64,000 bases of DNA, taken from positions 620,001-684,000 of the forward strand of contig NZ_LRFG02000001.1 in assembly GCF_001641755.2 (NCBI RefSeq). The letters are read 5' to 3'. Of this stretch, positions 27,108-35,537 are shown one piece after another. This DNA comes from Microbulbifer flavimaris (lineage in GTDB: Bacteria; Pseudomonadota; Gammaproteobacteria; Pseudomonadales; Cellvibrionaceae). Each line of letters opens with the position of its first letter. Position 1 is the first letter of the stretch. Under the pieces are notes generated by a model. The model worked only from the letters and a program-made list of their open reading frames with translations. It was not told where the DNA came from and did no database searches. The position numbers were made by a program, and so were the translations under genes.

Positions 27108-28016
27108 CTACGGCAGGTTATCCGATTCGGCCGGCACAGCGGTGTCGGTCGGCGCCACTTGCTCGGCAAACGGATAGAGGACGTGGGCGCACCAGTCGCT
27201 CCAGCTTCCGGGGTAGAGCAGTCCGTCCCGGCGGCCAATCCGGTGCTGAACAAACAGGTTTACACAGGCGGTAACGCCAGAGCCGCAGTAGTGAACCAGC
27301 GGTTCCTCGCTGGGCAGGTCGCGCCAGAGGTGCTTGAGTTCTTCGACAGTCTTGAGGCTGCCATCCTCATTGGTGGCAGATTGCCAGGGCTTGTTGACGG
27401 CCCCGGGAATATGTCCGGCAATCGGGTCGATCGCCTCCTGGTGACCGGCAAACCGGGCGGGCTCGCGCGCATCCACCAGGCGCCAGGGCGGATTGCCCAC
27501 CCGGCCATAGACAGAGTCATAGTGCACGGTTGCCATCTCACCGGCCCGGGCAGTGAAATCTCCGGCCCGCGCGGGAAAGTGACCGGCGCCGGATTCCAGC
27601 GGCAGGCCGGCACGCTGCCAGGCGGAGAAACCACCGTCGAGTACTGACACTGACTCGTGGCCAAAGTAGCGCAGTAGCCACCAGGCCCGGGCAGCGAAGG
27701 CGAGGCGCTGATCGTCATAGACCACCACGTGCGTCTTTTCATCGATGCCCATACGGCGGGCAAAAGCCTGGAAGTGTTCAGGCGAGGGCAGGGGGTGGCG
27801 TCCACCGAAGCGCTGCACTGGTCCGGACAGGTCATCATCAAGACCGGCGTAGAGTGCGCCGGGAATATGGCCGGCGGCAAACTGTCGGCTTCCCGCCTCA
27901 GGTTCGGCCAGGTCAAAGCGGCAATCCAATAGCACAGGCGGCCGGGCACCTCGAGTGCCAGACGAACGCAGAGCATCGGCCAACTCTGCCACTGAAATCA
28001 CTGGGTCTCTCGTCAT
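27108..28016 (-). CDS. sseA: 3-mercaptopyruvate sulfurtransferase SseA
   Basis: 302-residue protein with two rhodanese domains. The N-terminal inactive domain runs through VLLDCRFDL, HIPGALYAGLDDDLS and VLDGGFSAWQRAGLP. The C-terminal domain has GHIPGAVNKPW and the active-site loop CGSGVTA, the mercaptopyruvate-type loop rather than thiosulfate-type. It moves sulfur from 3-mercaptopyruvate to acceptors such as cyanide or thiols. It is the surviving sulfurtransferase of the duplicated porin-glutaminase-sseA unit; a 5' remnant of its duplicate lies at 29960-30264. Confidence 0.95.
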   Translation of the reverse strand: MTRDPVISVAELADALRSSGTRGARPPVLLDCRFDLAEPEAGSRQFAAGHIPGALYAGLDDDLSGPVQRFGGRHPLPSPEHFQAFARRMGIDEKTHVVVYDDQRLAFAARAWWLLRYFGHESVSVLDGGFSAWQRAGLPLESGAGHFPARAGDFTARAGEMATVHYDSVYGRVGNPPWRLVDAREPARFAGHQEAIDPIAGHIPGAVNKPWQSATNEDGSLKTVEELKHLWRDLPSEEPLVHYCGSGVTACVNLFVQHRIGRRDGLLYPGSWSDWCAHVLYPFAEQVAPTDTAVPAESDNLP

Positions 28017-28149
28017 GGGGCGCTGGGCTCCCGTCGCTCTTTTAGTCTTTAGGTGACCCAAATTAAGCGGATTTAGTGCCGGTGTCCAGCGTGGATCGAC
28101 GGAGGGGAAGGCTGTCTGGGGAGTCGTGTGGCGGGGGCGGGGCGGCCGG

Positions 28150-28464
28150 TATGCTGTTGTTTCAGCGGCATGACTGCACAGGGGGGGCACACAGCGGGTT
28201 GGAGATATCGGCAATGGCTCTCTGCGGACAGATACCATTCCCCGCCGTACTCTTGACCAGCGCTCAAGGTGCGGCATGCGTTCGCTACTCTTCAAGGCCG
28301 GAGGGCCAGTGGAGTCCTGCTAGGCCCGATCCGGGCGCCCTGTATCGAGTTGTGCGCCATGGTATCCGCAGGGGGTGCAATACCGCGAGAATAATGGCAA
28401 GCCGCCCACAGCAGCTCCGGACCGGCAAGACCATGCAGTGACAGCAAGATTCATGGCCGGGTAT
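28150..28464 (-). pseudogene. Glutaminase remnant (internally deleted duplicate)
   Basis: This stretch aligns by eye with both ends of the intact glutaminase gene at 30418-31476. The segment around 28150-28260 matches its 3' end, sharing GTTGGAGATATCGGCAA. The segment around 28405-28464 matches its 5' end, sharing AGCAGCT, CCATGCAG and ATCTCAATC. About 740 bp of the middle is missing and no open frame survives. It sits between a porin and sseA, exactly where the intact copy sits between porin and sseA remnant in the other unit. Confidence 0.8.
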
Positions 28465-28465
28465 C

Positions 28466-29740
28466 TCAATCCCCTCTCAGAGTGATATCAAACATGTACT
28501 TGAAGGAAAGCTGGACGCGGAAGTCATTTGAGCGGAAGCTGTCGCGAGCGTTCTCCCGTTGGGCGTAGATGAGTTCCGGGCCCAGAAGCACGTTGTCTGT
28601 CGGGTGGTAGATCAGGTTCACCGAGGCGTATTCACCTTTCTCGAAAGCAGAGTCTAGCTGTCCATCGGTGGTATTGATTTTTAGGGATGAATACCCCACC
28701 GATGAAGTCCACTGCTTGTTCCAGTTGACGTCCAGGTAAGCCATCAGGCCTAGCATCGGCAATGCTTCGCCGGTGATGGGGGTAACTGGGTTGTCGAAGT
28801 TGTTAACGATGCCAATGTCGGCAGGAGCATCGTTCATATAGTTCTGGACTCCTTCGCCATAAACGACGGCCAGGTGCAGAACCGTGTAATCCATTTTGAT
28901 GTTGGATGTGACGTTGATTCCCCATCCGGTTTCCTCGCCGCTCAGATCGAATTCATCGACCAGAATATCTTCCCACTCAATGCGGCGCACAATACCTGCC
29001 AGCTGCAAATGCCCCCAGGGCGCTTCAGCGCGGTACTGCATGGAGAGATCCGGGTAGCGGAAATGGCCACGTATTCCCTCCAGCTCGATCCGCTCATCGT
29101 AAGGGCTCAAGTCACGGCTGGCTCCCGGCCGCTCAAGAGCGAGTGCAAAGTGTGAGCCTCCATCGCGCCATGGTGTCCAGCGTAACTGAATATTGCGGAA
29201 AAAGACGATTCCGTTAGGGCCCCAGTACTCGATGGTATTGGGAAAGGTGCTGGCGTCCATGAACAGGCTGTCTGACTGGCCCGCGCCAAATTGGCAGAAT
29301 TCAGCCCAGGCGTACCTCAGGTGAAACGCGGTTTCGCCTGCATCCGGCCCGAATCCAAACATGTCGTACTCAAAACGCGTTTTGATTTCCCCACATGGGG
29401 TCTGCGAGATGCCCTCAAAGCCGATACGGCTCTGGCGAACCCCCGTGTAATACTTTCCATCGGGCTCATATTCGCCATCAAAAGAGGGCAGTTGTGTGGG
29501 CCTTACTACATCGAAGGACTGCGGGTTGTTTGTATATTTCTGGTAGCCCATATCCAGCACGATATTGGAGTAGAAGCTGAGTTCCGGTGCGCTGAAAAAA
29601 ACCGATTCGGTAGCATCGCCAGCCACGGTGGCAATGGGCATCGCGACTGTGAAGAGAGTGGTGAAAAGAGATGGGCGTATGGGCGGCGACATCAAATTGC
29701 TTATGCGCGGCTGCTTTTTCCTGGTTGCAGAGATGAGCAT
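28466..29740 (-). CDS. DcaP-like outer-membrane porin, copy A
   Basis: 424-residue porin of the DcaP family. The start is ATG at 29740 behind AAGGATG. A long signal region ends near VAGDATES. Family landmarks are VVRPTQLPSFDGEY, GVRQSRIGFEG, GEIKTRFEYDMFGFG, FPNTIEYWGPNGIVFFRN and ALERPGASRD. DcaP proteins take up dicarboxylates and other negatively charged solutes. It is the same length as copy B at 31478-32752 and similar throughout; both share ETGWGINVTSNIKM. In copy A the GAGQT motif reads GAGQS. Downstream on its strand is the glutaminase remnant, then sseA. Confidence 0.88.
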   Translation of the reverse strand: MLISATRKKQPRISNLMSPPIRPSLFTTLFTVAMPIATVAGDATESVFFSAPELSFYSNIVLDMGYQKYTNNPQSFDVVRPTQLPSFDGEYEPDGKYYTGVRQSRIGFEGISQTPCGEIKTRFEYDMFGFGPDAGETAFHLRYAWAEFCQFGAGQSDSLFMDASTFPNTIEYWGPNGIVFFRNIQLRWTPWRDGGSHFALALERPGASRDLSPYDERIELEGIRGHFRYPDLSMQYRAEAPWGHLQLAGIVRRIEWEDILVDEFDLSGEETGWGINVTSNIKMDYTVLHLAVVYGEGVQNYMNDAPADIGIVNNFDNPVTPITGEALPMLGLMAYLDVNWNKQWTSSVGYSSLKINTTDGQLDSAFEKGEYASVNLIYHPTDNVLLGPELIYAQRENARDSFRSNDFRVQLSFKYMFDITLRGD

Positions 29741-29959
29741 GGATACATCCTTGTAGTCGCGCTCTCGCATTCGACTTTCACATCAGGGCGGTGCAGTCTT
29801 TCACGGCACTGTAACCAACCATTGCATTGACTGCGCGGGCAGTAGCGAACAAGTTTAGCTTCGTAAGTGCAACATAGGTGCCTACTGGTGCTGAGCGGCG
29901 CCCATTCCAATTAATGGATGGCAGAGCCGACTGAATCGATCCGGTCAGTGTCACGCAAG
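29741..29959. other. Duplication junction and leader of porin copy A
   Basis: The first ~130 bp upstream of the porin match the region upstream of porin copy B (for example TGACTGCGCGGGCAGTAGCG against TGACTTTGCGGGCAATAGCG). Beyond about 29890 the similarity ends and the sseA remnant begins. The join between the two duplicated units therefore lies here. No gene is present. Confidence 0.55.
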
Positions 29960-30264
29960 AGTTGGCCATTGCGGCAGGCAGCCGCGGAGGCAGACATTCC
30001 CAGCCGGGCGGCCGAGACATGTAGACGGCTCCGGCGAAGGCAGGTGGAGGCCTATTGGAGCGCCGAACCACCTCGGGCAAATCATCGTCGGGATTTGGGG
30101 GAGCCTCCGGCAATATGACAGGCGACATACTGGCACCGGCCGGCCGCAGGCGCTGCGAGATTGAAGGGGTAGCCCGATAAGACTGGTGGCTGCGCACTGC
30201 GGCTGTTGGACGTTCGCAAAGTCTCGGCGAGCTCTGCTACTGAAACCACTGTATCTCTCGTCAT
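29960..30264 (-). pseudogene. sseA remnant (truncated duplicate)
   Basis: The frame from ATG 30264 reads MTRDTVVSVAELAETLRTS, nearly the start of the intact SseA (MTRDPVISVAELADALRSS), and continues with PPVLSGYPFNLAAPAAGR and VACHIAGG against its VLLDCRFDLAEPEAG and AAGHIPGA. It then shifts frame; a second frame carries PDDDLPEVVRR, matching LDDDLSGPVQR. Similarity fades near 29960 and roughly two thirds of the gene, including the catalytic domain, is missing. Confidence 0.82.
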
Positions 30265-30417
30265 GGGCACCTGTTTCCCGTCACTTTTTTTAGTCTTTAC
30301 CTGACCCAAATGAAGCGGATTTGGTGCCGGTGTCCAGTGCGGATCGACGGAGGGGAAGGCTGTCCGGGTAGTCGTGCGGCGGAGGTGGGGCGGCCGGTTT
30401 GCCCGGCCGCCTGAGTG

Positions 30418-31476
30418 CTACTGCTTCATTGGCATGACCGCATAGGGGTTGCCGCCCAGGGCGTTGGAGATATCGGCAATTGCCTTCTGCGCACGGACGC
30501 TGTTGCCGGCTTCATCCAGGGGCGGAGAGATGACGGCAATGCCGAAGTTGCCCGGGGAAACCGCGATGATGCCGCCACCAACGCCACTCTTGCCGGGGAG
30601 GCCGGTGCGCCACAGCCACTTGCCGGAATCATCATAGAGGCCCGCCGTGGCCATGACCGCAAGCAGCTTGGGCACATTGTCTGGTTTCAAGACGGTCTTC
30701 TTCGACACCGGGTTCACGCCGCCATTGGCGAGGGTGCCAGCCATGGTGGCGAGATCCTTGGCGTTGACGCTGATAGAGCATTGCTCCGTGTAGATGTCAG
30801 TGGCCTGCATCGGGTTATCCTCAATGTAGTTGTAAGCGTACATGAGCATGCCGATGGCCTGGTTGCGCTGGTTGGTGTCCGACTCGGACTTGAAAACCTC
30901 TTCATTGACGGACAGCTTGCGACCGGCAAAGTCGGAGTAGTAAGACAGGATGCTGTTAAAGATATCGTCGCGGCTGTTGCCCTTGACCATGCTGGTGGCA
31001 GCAATAGCGCCAGGGTTCACCAGCGGATTCATCTCCGGCCCGCCAAATGCCTGCTTGGACATCTCGATCGAGACGATGGAGTTGAAGCGCATACCGGTGG
31101 CATCCGCGCCAATGGTGTTGAAGATTTTGTCCGGGCCAGACTCTTCCATGACCTTGGCGGCGGTAAAGACCTTGGAGATGGACTGAATCGAGACCTCGGA
31201 CTTCACATCCCCGGCGGTGTAAACCTTGCCATCCGGCGTCACCAGTGCGATGCCGTAAATATTGGAATCCACCTCCGCCAGCACGGGAATGTAATCCGCG
31301 TTCGCCCCCTCTTTTAGGCCCTTGTATTTCTCGTAGGCGCGATCCAGGGCCGCCTGAATCTGCTTGGGTTCCATGGCGGTCGCGGGGATGCAGAGTAACC
31401 CGGCGAAAACAAAGGCCAGCAGCTTCAGGCTAATCAAGCCATGCAGCCTTGAAAGGAACAACCGTGGGTGAATCAT
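30418..31476 (-). CDS. glsA: Glutaminase (GlsA family) with signal peptide
   Basis: 352-residue serine-dependent beta-lactamase-fold glutaminase, converting glutamine to glutamate and ammonia. A hydrophobic leader (LKLLAFVFAGLLCIPATAM) suggests export to the periplasm, unusual for this family. The SxxK motif is S99-I-S-K102 in VSIQSISKVFTAA. NPLVNPGAIA, YNYIEDNP, TMAGTLANGGVNP and GKSGVGGGI are family hallmarks. Its ATG is 1 bp from the stop of porin copy B, so porin and glutaminase are co-transcribed. Followed on its strand by the sseA remnant. Confidence 0.93.
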   Translation of the reverse strand: MIHPRLFLSRLHGLISLKLLAFVFAGLLCIPATAMEPKQIQAALDRAYEKYKGLKEGANADYIPVLAEVDSNIYGIALVTPDGKVYTAGDVKSEVSIQSISKVFTAAKVMEESGPDKIFNTIGADATGMRFNSIVSIEMSKQAFGGPEMNPLVNPGAIAATSMVKGNSRDDIFNSILSYYSDFAGRKLSVNEEVFKSESDTNQRNQAIGMLMYAYNYIEDNPMQATDIYTEQCSISVNAKDLATMAGTLANGGVNPVSKKTVLKPDNVPKLLAVMATAGLYDDSGKWLWRTGLPGKSGVGGGIIAVSPGNFGIAVISPPLDEAGNSVRAQKAIADISNALGGNPYAVMPMKQ

Positions 31477-31477
31477 C

Positions 31478-32752
31478 TCAATCTCCTCTCAGGGTCATAT
31501 CAAACATGTATTTAATGGAAAACTGGACACGGAAATCGTGGGAGCGGAAGCCGTCCCGCGCGTTCTCACGCTCGGCGTACTGTAGTTCCGGGCCGAGGAA
31601 GACCTTGTCAGTCGGGTGATACAGCAGGTTGACCAGCGCGTACTCGCCTTTCTCAAAGGCCTCGTCCAGCTGGCCGTCAGTGGTGTTGATGTCGAGGCTG
31701 GAATAGCCGATGGTGGAGGTCCATTGTTTGTTCCAGTTCACATCGAGGAAGGCGCTCAGCCCAAGCATTGGTAGCGCCTCACCGGTAATGGGTGTCACGG
31801 GGTTGTCCGGCTGCAGTACCGCACCGATGTCCGCCGGTGCGTCATTCATGTAGTTCTGTACACCCTCGCCGTAGACCACTCCCAGCTTCGCCACGGTGTA
31901 GCCCATCTTGATGTTGGAGGTGACATTGATACCCCAGCCGGTCTCGTCGCCACTGAGATCGAATTCGTCGTCGAGAATGTCCTCCCACTCGATCCGGCGG
32001 ACAATACCGGCCACCTGCAGGTAGCCCCAGTCGGCGCCAGCGCGGTAGTGTGCAGCGATATCCGGCCAGCGCAGGTGTGGGCGGATGTTCTGCAGTTCGA
32101 TGCGGTCTTCATAGGGGGTGAAATCGCGGCTGGCGCCCGGCCGCTCTATCGAAATCGCGAAGCTCGAATCGTCCTCCTGCCACGGCGTCCAGCGCAGCTG
32201 TACGTTGCGGAAGAACACCATGCCGCTCGGCCCCCAGTACTCAACGGAGTTGGGGAAGATGTCCGGGTCCATGAACACGCTCCACGTCTGGCCCGCACCC
32301 ACCTGGCAGAACTCGCCCCAGGCATGGCGGAGGCGGAACGTGGTCTGGCCGGCGTCGTCACCGACGCCAAACATTTCGTACTCGAAATGGGTTTTCACTT
32401 CTCCGCAGGGCGTCTGCGATGTGCCCTTGAAACCCATGCGGCTCTGGCGCACACCCTGGAACCACTTGCCATCGGGCTCGTATTCCTCCTCGAAAGCTGG
32501 CAGTCGTGTCGGTCGGACGACATCGAACCAGTCGGGATCGTTGGTGTATTTCTGGTAACCGGCATCCAGCATGATATTCGTGTAGAGGTTGACCTCGGGA
32601 GGACTGAAGTAACCAGGCGTGCCATCATCACCGGCCAGGCCGACGAGCGGCATCGCGGTTGCGATAAGTGCTGTGATTGCAGTGGGACCTTTACGCGAAG
32701 GAGCCAGGTAGCTTCTGCGCGAATGCTTTGGCTTGGTTGCAGAGACGAGCAT
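31478..32752 (-). CDS. DcaP-like outer-membrane porin, copy B
   Basis: 424 residues, the paralogue of copy A. The start is ATG at 32752 behind AAGGATG. Landmarks are VVRPTRLPAFEEEY, GVRQSRMGFKG, GEVKTHFEYEMFGVG, FGLRHAW-type FRLRHAWGEFCQVGAGQTW, FPNSVEYWGPSGMVFFRN and ERPGASRD. The C-terminal strand ends FDMTLRGD, as in copy A. Directly coupled to the periplasmic glutaminase, which suggests uptake of amino-acid amides or related organic acids; that is inference. The gene heads the upstream unit of a tandem duplication. Confidence 0.9.
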   Translation of the reverse strand: MLVSATKPKHSRRSYLAPSRKGPTAITALIATAMPLVGLAGDDGTPGYFSPPEVNLYTNIMLDAGYQKYTNDPDWFDVVRPTRLPAFEEEYEPDGKWFQGVRQSRMGFKGTSQTPCGEVKTHFEYEMFGVGDDAGQTTFRLRHAWGEFCQVGAGQTWSVFMDPDIFPNSVEYWGPSGMVFFRNVQLRWTPWQEDDSSFAISIERPGASRDFTPYEDRIELQNIRPHLRWPDIAAHYRAGADWGYLQVAGIVRRIEWEDILDDEFDLSGDETGWGINVTSNIKMGYTVAKLGVVYGEGVQNYMNDAPADIGAVLQPDNPVTPITGEALPMLGLSAFLDVNWNKQWTSTIGYSSLDINTTDGQLDEAFEKGEYALVNLLYHPTDKVFLGPELQYAERENARDGFRSHDFRVQFSIKYMFDMTLRGD

Positions 32753-33079
32753 GGGTACATCCTTGTAATCGAGCTTTCGCTTGCGACTTTCAGTGAAATG
32801 CGGCGCTGCTTTTCCCTGCGGCGCCCCCTGATGTCGCAGTGACTTTGCGGGCAATAGCGTGACAAGTGTAGATCTGTAATTGGTGCGTATGTCCCAAAAA
32901 GGGCTGGCCGGCGCTCTGTTCAAAATTTTTGAAGGTGGAGCTGACAAAATTGCATGGGCCAGATAGCGGGAAGGTGCCGGGCAGGGGGGGCAAGGGGGAA
33001 GGCGCAGGCGCTTAAGCGGCTCTCACTGCATATAACGCCAGGGCACATATGGTGCCCTGGCGCAAAAAATATAATGGCT
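32753..33079. other. 327-bp intergenic region with an 11-bp perfect hairpin
   Basis: The left part is the porin copy B leader and promoter region. At 33036-33062 CGCCAGGGCAC pairs perfectly with GTGCCCTGGCG around a 5-base loop, just past the stop of the minus-strand TAP-like hydrolase. The A-rich run is on the wrong side for a classical minus-strand terminator, but the hairpin probably still marks the end of that transcript. No gene seen. Confidence 0.5.
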
Positions 33080-34783
33080 TCAGGGCGTTTTTTCCCTGGC
33101 GGGCGAGGGCACAGATTCCTGGCCCCCCTTGATCACAGGCGGTGGTGAATGTCGCGGGGTGGCTTCGTGCTCCGCTTCACCCTGTGCTTCAGTTGCCTCA
33201 CCGGCCTGTAGCGCCAGCTCTTCTTTTCGACAGGCAAAGGTCTGTTCCGAGACCTGTGCGGCGGGGTCGTCGAGGAACTTCGCGGCGGCCTCCTCGGCGC
33301 AGTTACTTGCGGAAATCACATCGTGTGCCAGCTGTGGGAAAAGCAGCCACTGATGATTGGGCAACGCGGCGCGGGCTTTTTCCGCATCCTCCGCATCGAG
33401 CACCGGGTCCAGCGCACCGTGAAGAATCAGCGTTGGGACCTCGGCAGCGATGGCCTCGGCTTCCAGGGGGCCAGCGGGCGGGATGGCCCAGATACGGCAT
33501 TGCAGTTGCATCAGTTCGAGATCCGCGCGCACCGCACTGCCGAGAATGCCGGTGTCGTCCGCTTTGCGGCGTGCCTCCTCGAAGTCGACAAAGGGAGCCT
33601 CCTCGAAGCAGAAATGGCTGATGCCTGCTGCGTCACCAAAATACGGATCGAGAATGATCGCCATGAAATGATTCACTGCGTCCCGCGCCGGTGCGGGATC
33701 GCCCTTTTCCAGCCCCTCGATAACCGCCGGCAATTCCGGGTAGAAGCCCTCGTCGTAAAGCGCCTGGAACAACACACGCAACAGCCGCTGGCCGGTCATG
33801 GCAAAGGGGAATTCTCCATCGGCATAGGGATGCTCGATGGGCACGGTTACCGGCGCCTCATCCAGCTTCTCCACCAGGCTTTCCAGTCGCTGGCGCAGGT
33901 TTGGATAGCGGCTGGCGCAGAGCTTGTCTTCGCTGCAGAAGTTGAGACCGCGGAAATAGGCGGATTGGGAATCCTCAGCCAGTTGCTGGATGTAGGGGAT
34001 GTCGGGAAATACGGCACTGTTCAGCACCAGCGCTCGTACGGAATCGGGAAAGTCCCGGGCCAGCGTCAGGGCATAGCGGGAAGCGTAAGAGACACCGTAC
34101 AGGTTCATCTGCTCCACCCCGAGCGCCTTGCGCAGTGCCTCGATGTCTTGCGCGACGGCGCTGCTGTTGTAGTGGGCAAGATCCGCTTTCTCGCTCAGGC
34201 GGCTGTAGCAGCGTTCGAGGCTGTGACTGAAAACCCGGGCCTCTTCATCGGCCGTCAGGGGCCTCTGGAATGCGGTCGTCGCATCCTCGATAAACTCGGT
34301 ACAGGCAAGCCTGGGTTCCGCCATGCCGGTACCACGGGGGTCAATCACGATCAGGTCACGTCCGTTTTCCACGGTCATGGTGGCGTAGTTGATCCACAGC
34401 CACTCACTGGCATTTTCCGGTTCCAGGCCCATGCTCGCGCCGGGGCCGCCCGCGCCGAGGTGTAAAAGCGGGAACTTGTCGGGATTTTGGTCGTTGGCCA
34501 TAAAGCGCACCACCGGGAAGCGGATTTTACGCCCCTGGGGTTTCTCGTGATTCTCTGGCACTTCCATCATGAAGCACTGGGTAATCGGCCAGCTGTTGTC
34601 GGCCTCGAACCAGCAGGGCCGCGCCTGCAGCTGTGACTCGGGGTCAGCATCCCCGTCCGCCGGCTCACCGCGGTTACAGGCCGCCAGAACGGGCAGGGTG
34701 ATGACCAGGAGCAGGGCTTTCAATGGAAGCGGATAATTCACTACGGGATTCCGTGTCCGGCGCGGTTGCGCGCTGTTAACCAT
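33080..34783 (-). CDS. Lipoprotein alpha/beta hydrolase, TAP-like/proline iminopeptidase type
   Basis: About 567 residues from ATG 34783; a GTG at 34741 would give a tighter signal peptide. The lipobox is in VITLPVLAAC. The catalytic Ser is in NLYGVSYASRYALTLARDFP (GxSxS form), the Asp in LILHGALDPVLDAEDA and the His in LFPQLAHDVIS. DPRGTGMAEPRLAC is the usual oxyanion neighbour of tripeptidyl-aminopeptidase-like enzymes, and the TAP C-terminal domain follows. The last 60 residues are Glu/Ala/Pro-rich. Probably a periplasm-facing peptidase or esterase anchored by lipid. Its start overlaps the end of the TRIC-type gene. Confidence 0.88.
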   Translation of the reverse strand: MVNSAQPRRTRNPVVNYPLPLKALLLVITLPVLAACNRGEPADGDADPESQLQARPCWFEADNSWPITQCFMMEVPENHEKPQGRKIRFPVVRFMANDQNPDKFPLLHLGAGGPGASMGLEPENASEWLWINYATMTVENGRDLIVIDPRGTGMAEPRLACTEFIEDATTAFQRPLTADEEARVFSHSLERCYSRLSEKADLAHYNSSAVAQDIEALRKALGVEQMNLYGVSYASRYALTLARDFPDSVRALVLNSAVFPDIPYIQQLAEDSQSAYFRGLNFCSEDKLCASRYPNLRQRLESLVEKLDEAPVTVPIEHPYADGEFPFAMTGQRLLRVLFQALYDEGFYPELPAVIEGLEKGDPAPARDAVNHFMAIILDPYFGDAAGISHFCFEEAPFVDFEEARRKADDTGILGSAVRADLELMQLQCRIWAIPPAGPLEAEAIAAEVPTLILHGALDPVLDAEDAEKARAALPNHQWLLFPQLAHDVISASNCAEEAAAKFLDDPAAQVSEQTFACRKEELALQAGEATEAQGEAEHEATPRHSPPPVIKGGQESVPSPAREKTP

Positions 34784-35396
34784 GGTTGCCAAACCGGGCG
34801 ATGGGAGCCGACAGGTTCCATCGCAATGCGGCGAGGCGTATGGATAAAGTTACCAGGATCGCAATGGCGACCACTATCTCGCCCGGCAGTGTACCGCTGG
34901 CGTCGAGCAATACCAGTGCCGCGGCGCCGCTCAGGGCGGCAGTGGCGTAGATCTCCCGGCGCAACAGCAGCGGAATGTCCCCGGCGAGAAGATCGCGGAT
35001 CAGGCCTCCGAAAGTGCCGGTCATGACACCCATCACGATAGCGATGGCAGCGGAATGGCCCAAACCGAGCACCTTCTGGGTGCCGATGACCACAAACACT
35101 GCGAGCCCCATGGCGTCGGCGATCTTCAGCAGGCGCATGGGCACCTGCAGATAGCGAATCAGGTAAAAGCTCACCACCCCGGTCGCCGAGGCGAGCCAGA
35201 GATAATGGGTGTCCTGCAGCCAGAAGACCGGCACGTTGAGAATCATGTCCCGCAGTGTGCCGCCACCGGTGGCTGTGACGCAGGCCAGAACCACCGCCCC
35301 GAACAGGTCCATCTGCTTGTGGCCCGCTGCCAGGACGCCGGAGAAGGCGAAGACCACAATGCCGATCAGGTCGCACCAGAAAAGCAGCTGTTCCAT
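34776..35396 (-). CDS. TRIC/UPF0126-family membrane protein (YadS/YicG-like)
   Basis: 206-residue integral membrane protein with seven hydrophobic helices arranged as two repeats. Each repeat has a GG-R-D signature: TATGGGTLRDMILNVPVFW and GTFGGLIRDLLAGDIP. Bacterial members are homologues of trimeric intracellular cation channels, and some are linked to glycine or amino-acid transport. The stop codon lies just inside the reading frame of the downstream hydrolase, so the two are likely coupled. Confidence 0.93.
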   Translation of the reverse strand: MEQLLFWCDLIGIVVFAFSGVLAAGHKQMDLFGAVVLACVTATGGGTLRDMILNVPVFWLQDTHYLWLASATGVVSFYLIRYLQVPMRLLKIADAMGLAVFVVIGTQKVLGLGHSAAIAIVMGVMTGTFGGLIRDLLAGDIPLLLRREIYATAALSGAAALVLLDASGTLPGEIVVAIAILVTLSIRLAALRWNLSAPIARFGNHG

Positions 35397-35537
35397 AGGA
35401 GCCTGCGGGATCTCGATTTAGGGGTAGGGAGTGTTGGATCGCTGATGGTAGAGGGGGAACCGGCGCCTGTCACCTGCAGGCGCCGGAGGGGCAGGCGGGC
35501 CGCTCCACGCGGCCGGCTGCCCGCTGTCGGCGTTTGT

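Noticed and set aside
29741-30264. Intact small genes between porin A and glutaminase
   Set aside because: Open frames there are pieces of a decayed sseA copy and shadows, as shown by similarity to the intact SseA.
33036-33062. Classical minus-strand terminator for the TAP-like hydrolase
   Set aside because: The hairpin is perfect, but the A/T run lies on the wrong side for that strand; recorded as a hairpin inside the intergenic entry.
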